DNA of 31,112 nt from the IMG/VR virus record IMGVR_UViG_3300023116_000210, positions 1 through 31,112 of that record; one strand, 5' to 3'. Below are positions 29,639 through 31,112 of the stretch, piece by piece. The notes below the pieces were generated by a model. The model saw nothing but the letters and a program-made list of their open reading frames with translations, had not been told where the DNA came from and did not search any database. The DNA is from a virus. Position 1 is the first letter of the stretch, and the number at the start of each line of letters is the position of its first letter. The translations under genes and the position numbers were made by a program.

Positions 29639-30271
29639 ATGAGTTCGAAACCTAAAGCACAAGATTACCAAGCATCTGATTCTGAGAAAGCGTCAGCTAG
29701 AGTAGCACTTCAGGAGAAGCAGTACTTCAATGAAAAATACGCACCTCTTCTGCGTAAGATGCGTGATACCGCTAAGAATTATGATGCCGCACAAACTCTG
29801 CGAGGCAGAGCTAGTGCAGACACCGCACAGGCTTTGTCTGGTCCCAGCTATCAGAGAACCCAGAGCTTAGGTAGTGCTGGTGATTATGCGAGTGCTTTGC
29901 AGGGTCAGTTAGCTCAAGCTAATACCGCCGGTAAAGATATACAGAATAAGATGGCTACGAACGTGTTAGGCACTGCGCGTGGCCAAGCTGCTGACGCTCA
30001 AACCGGAATGGCTCAGGCTTCTAGGATGGCTACAAGTGACGCTTTAGAGAGGGCCAGAAACAAACAGATGGTTGCTGATGCAAAATATCAGGCTGCTGGG
30101 CAGGTTATAGGCAGCTTTGTTGGGCAGGGACTCGACAATATGGGGACGCAGGCAAAAGATCAGGATGGAAATGTGGTTCAAGGCACTTTCTTTAGCCCAG
30201 TGGGTTCTGATGCTAAGAGGCGTACTGGCTTTAGGGAGCGTCTTGGCTATTCTGGATTTCTAGGGAGGTAA
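29639..30271 (+). CDS. Internal virion protein, Ala/Gln-rich
   Basis: 210 aa. Long helical, Ala- and Gln-rich middle (GQAADAQTGMAQASRMATSDAL), a weakly hydrophobic AAGQVIGSFVGQGL segment and a basic end. Such proteins after the connectors are ejected into the cell envelope in T7- and P22-type phages. Function is by position and composition. TAGATG junction with the GNAT-like gene; AAGGAA site. Confidence 0.6.
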   Translation: MSSKPKAQDYQASDSEKASARVALQEKQYFNEKYAPLLRKMRDTAKNYDAAQTLRGRASADTAQALSGPSYQRTQSLGSAGDYASALQGQLAQANTAGKDIQNKMATNVLGTARGQAADAQTGMAQASRMATSDALERARNKQMVADAKYQAAGQVIGSFVGQGLDNMGTQAKDQDGNVVQGTFFSPVGSDAKRRTGFRERLGYSGFLGR

Positions 30272-30274
30272 TTC

Positions 30275-30856
30275 ATGGCTTACGATCTAGCAACTATGCC
30301 TATGGGACCAGGAATGCCAAGTGGCGGTATGAACACTACCAATATGACTGGTGATCCTGACAAGATGTATGCTGGCATCACCCAGAAAGAATTTAATGAT
30401 TACATTAAAGACTATCGTGGTTTTGAGGACGAGCTAATTGCAAAGTCACAGAGCGATACCTCTTTGATTGATCAAGCTAGTGATGATGCGCTACAGGCCC
30501 GAAAAAATGCTGCTGGGATGGCTAGGCGTAATGCTCAGCGGTACGGGGCGGGTTATACCCCTGCACAGCTACAGGAGGCTAGGAGAAGCTTACAGCGGGC
30601 TTCTTCTCTTGGTAGCGCTGATGCATTGAACAATGCTCGAATAGCGCAGAGAGAGGCTAATACGGCCCTTCTAAGCGATCTTATAAACATCGGTCAAGGC
30701 GTAAACAGGTCTTCTTTAAATCAGCTCGGCAGCGCGGCACAAGACGCGCAGAGCAGGAGACAAGCTTTTGAGGCAGCTAAAGCAAGCAGCAAAGCGCAGA
30801 CTTACAGCTCGATTGGTAGCTTAGCCTCAGCCGCAATTTTCGCATTCGCATTTTAA
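30275..30856 (+). CDS. Internal virion protein with C-terminal hydrophobic end
   Basis: 193 aa. Gly/Met-rich start (MPMGPGMPSGGMNTTNMTGD), a long Ala/Gln/Arg-rich helical region and a final hydrophobic stretch SSIGSLASAAIFAFAF. The form is that of a small ejection protein that could insert in membrane. GGGAGG lies upstream of the ATG. No named family is certain. Confidence 0.6.
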   Translation: MAYDLATMPMGPGMPSGGMNTTNMTGDPDKMYAGITQKEFNDYIKDYRGFEDELIAKSQSDTSLIDQASDDALQARKNAAGMARRNAQRYGAGYTPAQLQEARRSLQRASSLGSADALNNARIAQREANTALLSDLINIGQGVNRSSLNQLGSAAQDAQSRRQAFEAAKASSKAQTYSSIGSLASAAIFAFAF

Positions 30857-30865
30857 GGAGCAAGC

Positions 30866-31112
30866 ATGGCTACTTTAGCTGACGGACTTTTAGCTGGTTT
30901 CCAGGGTGCTCAAGCCCTAGGCCAGCAGCGCTTTCAAAATGATCTTGCTCGTGAACGCATGGATATGATGCAGCGCGATCAGAGAATGAGAGAAGAGCAG
31001 TTAGCTCTGCAACAAAATCAAGACAGAAGGGCTGCCGAAGAGTGGGGGATAAGAAAACAAGGTTTTCTTAATGAACAAGATGTCCAAGAACGGACCCTCC
31101 AGCTTCAAGATA
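30866..31112 (+). CDS. Internal virion protein, 5' part only
   Basis: The frame starts MATLADGLLAGFQGAQALGQQ and continues as Gln/Glu/Arg-rich helix (QRDQRMREEQLALQQNQD) to the window end, so the gene is cut off. AAGGAG lies five bases before the ATG. It is probably a further, larger ejection protein of the same set. Confidence 0.65.
   Translation, partial: MATLADGLLAGFQGAQALGQQRFQNDLARERMDMMQRDQRMREEQLALQQNQDRRAAEEWGIRKQGFLNEQDVQERTLQLQD

Overview
The window is a large part of the genome of a tailed bacteriophage, most likely a virulent short-tailed (podovirus-type) phage. The evidence is a complete set of viral replication genes, a head-assembly cassette, dense packing with ATGA/TAATG overlaps, strong AGGAGG-type ribosome binding sites, and no integrase, repressor or host gene. 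The base composition is moderately AT-rich by eye. The ribosome binding sites and a phage-encoded CsrA suggest a Gram-negative, probably (aquatic) gammaproteobacterial host, but the host is not shown by the sequence.

Layout. Two oppositely transcribed arms diverge from a control region at about 17.9-19.4 kb. The left arm (positions 19101 down to 12, minus strand) carries small early genes, then DNA metabolism: family A DNA polymerase, CsrA, primase-helicase, Cas4-like nuclease, a Dcm-like methylase, DUF932, a Cys-rich GP88-like protein, an SNF2-type helicase, a VRR-NUC-like nuclease and DUF3310. The right arm (19420 to the end, plus strand) carries an HNH protein, the small and large terminase subunits, P22-like portal, scaffold, DUF5872, N4-gp56-type coat protein, adaptor/connector proteins, a GNAT-like protein and the first internal-virion (ejection) proteins. 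The last of these runs off the window. Tail genes, lysis genes and any RNA polymerase must lie outside.

Control region. Twelve copies of GTGTACC/GGTACAC in both orientations and at 9-11 bp spacing lie at 18081-18360, mixed with AT-rich tracts; this is a good candidate for a replication origin or a large operator. Both leftward transcription units are preceded by the same GC-rich module (repeated GCTCGCT followed by AGTCGGAT). Downstream of each module is a hairpin that presents GGA in its loop. In one unit a second GGA-loop hairpin holds the ribosome binding site itself. GGA in a hairpin loop is the classic CsrA recognition feature, and the phage encodes a CsrA homologue that keeps the RNA-binding residues. 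The hypothesis I find most interesting is therefore a self-contained phage CsrA post-transcriptional circuit.

Seven small genes of 32-55 codons lie outside the obvious ORFs or start further in than the longest frame. They have good ribosome binding sites or stop/start coupling and are written out below. The coat gene has a structured, gene-free leader and is followed by a strong intrinsic terminator, so it looks like a separately controlled expression unit.
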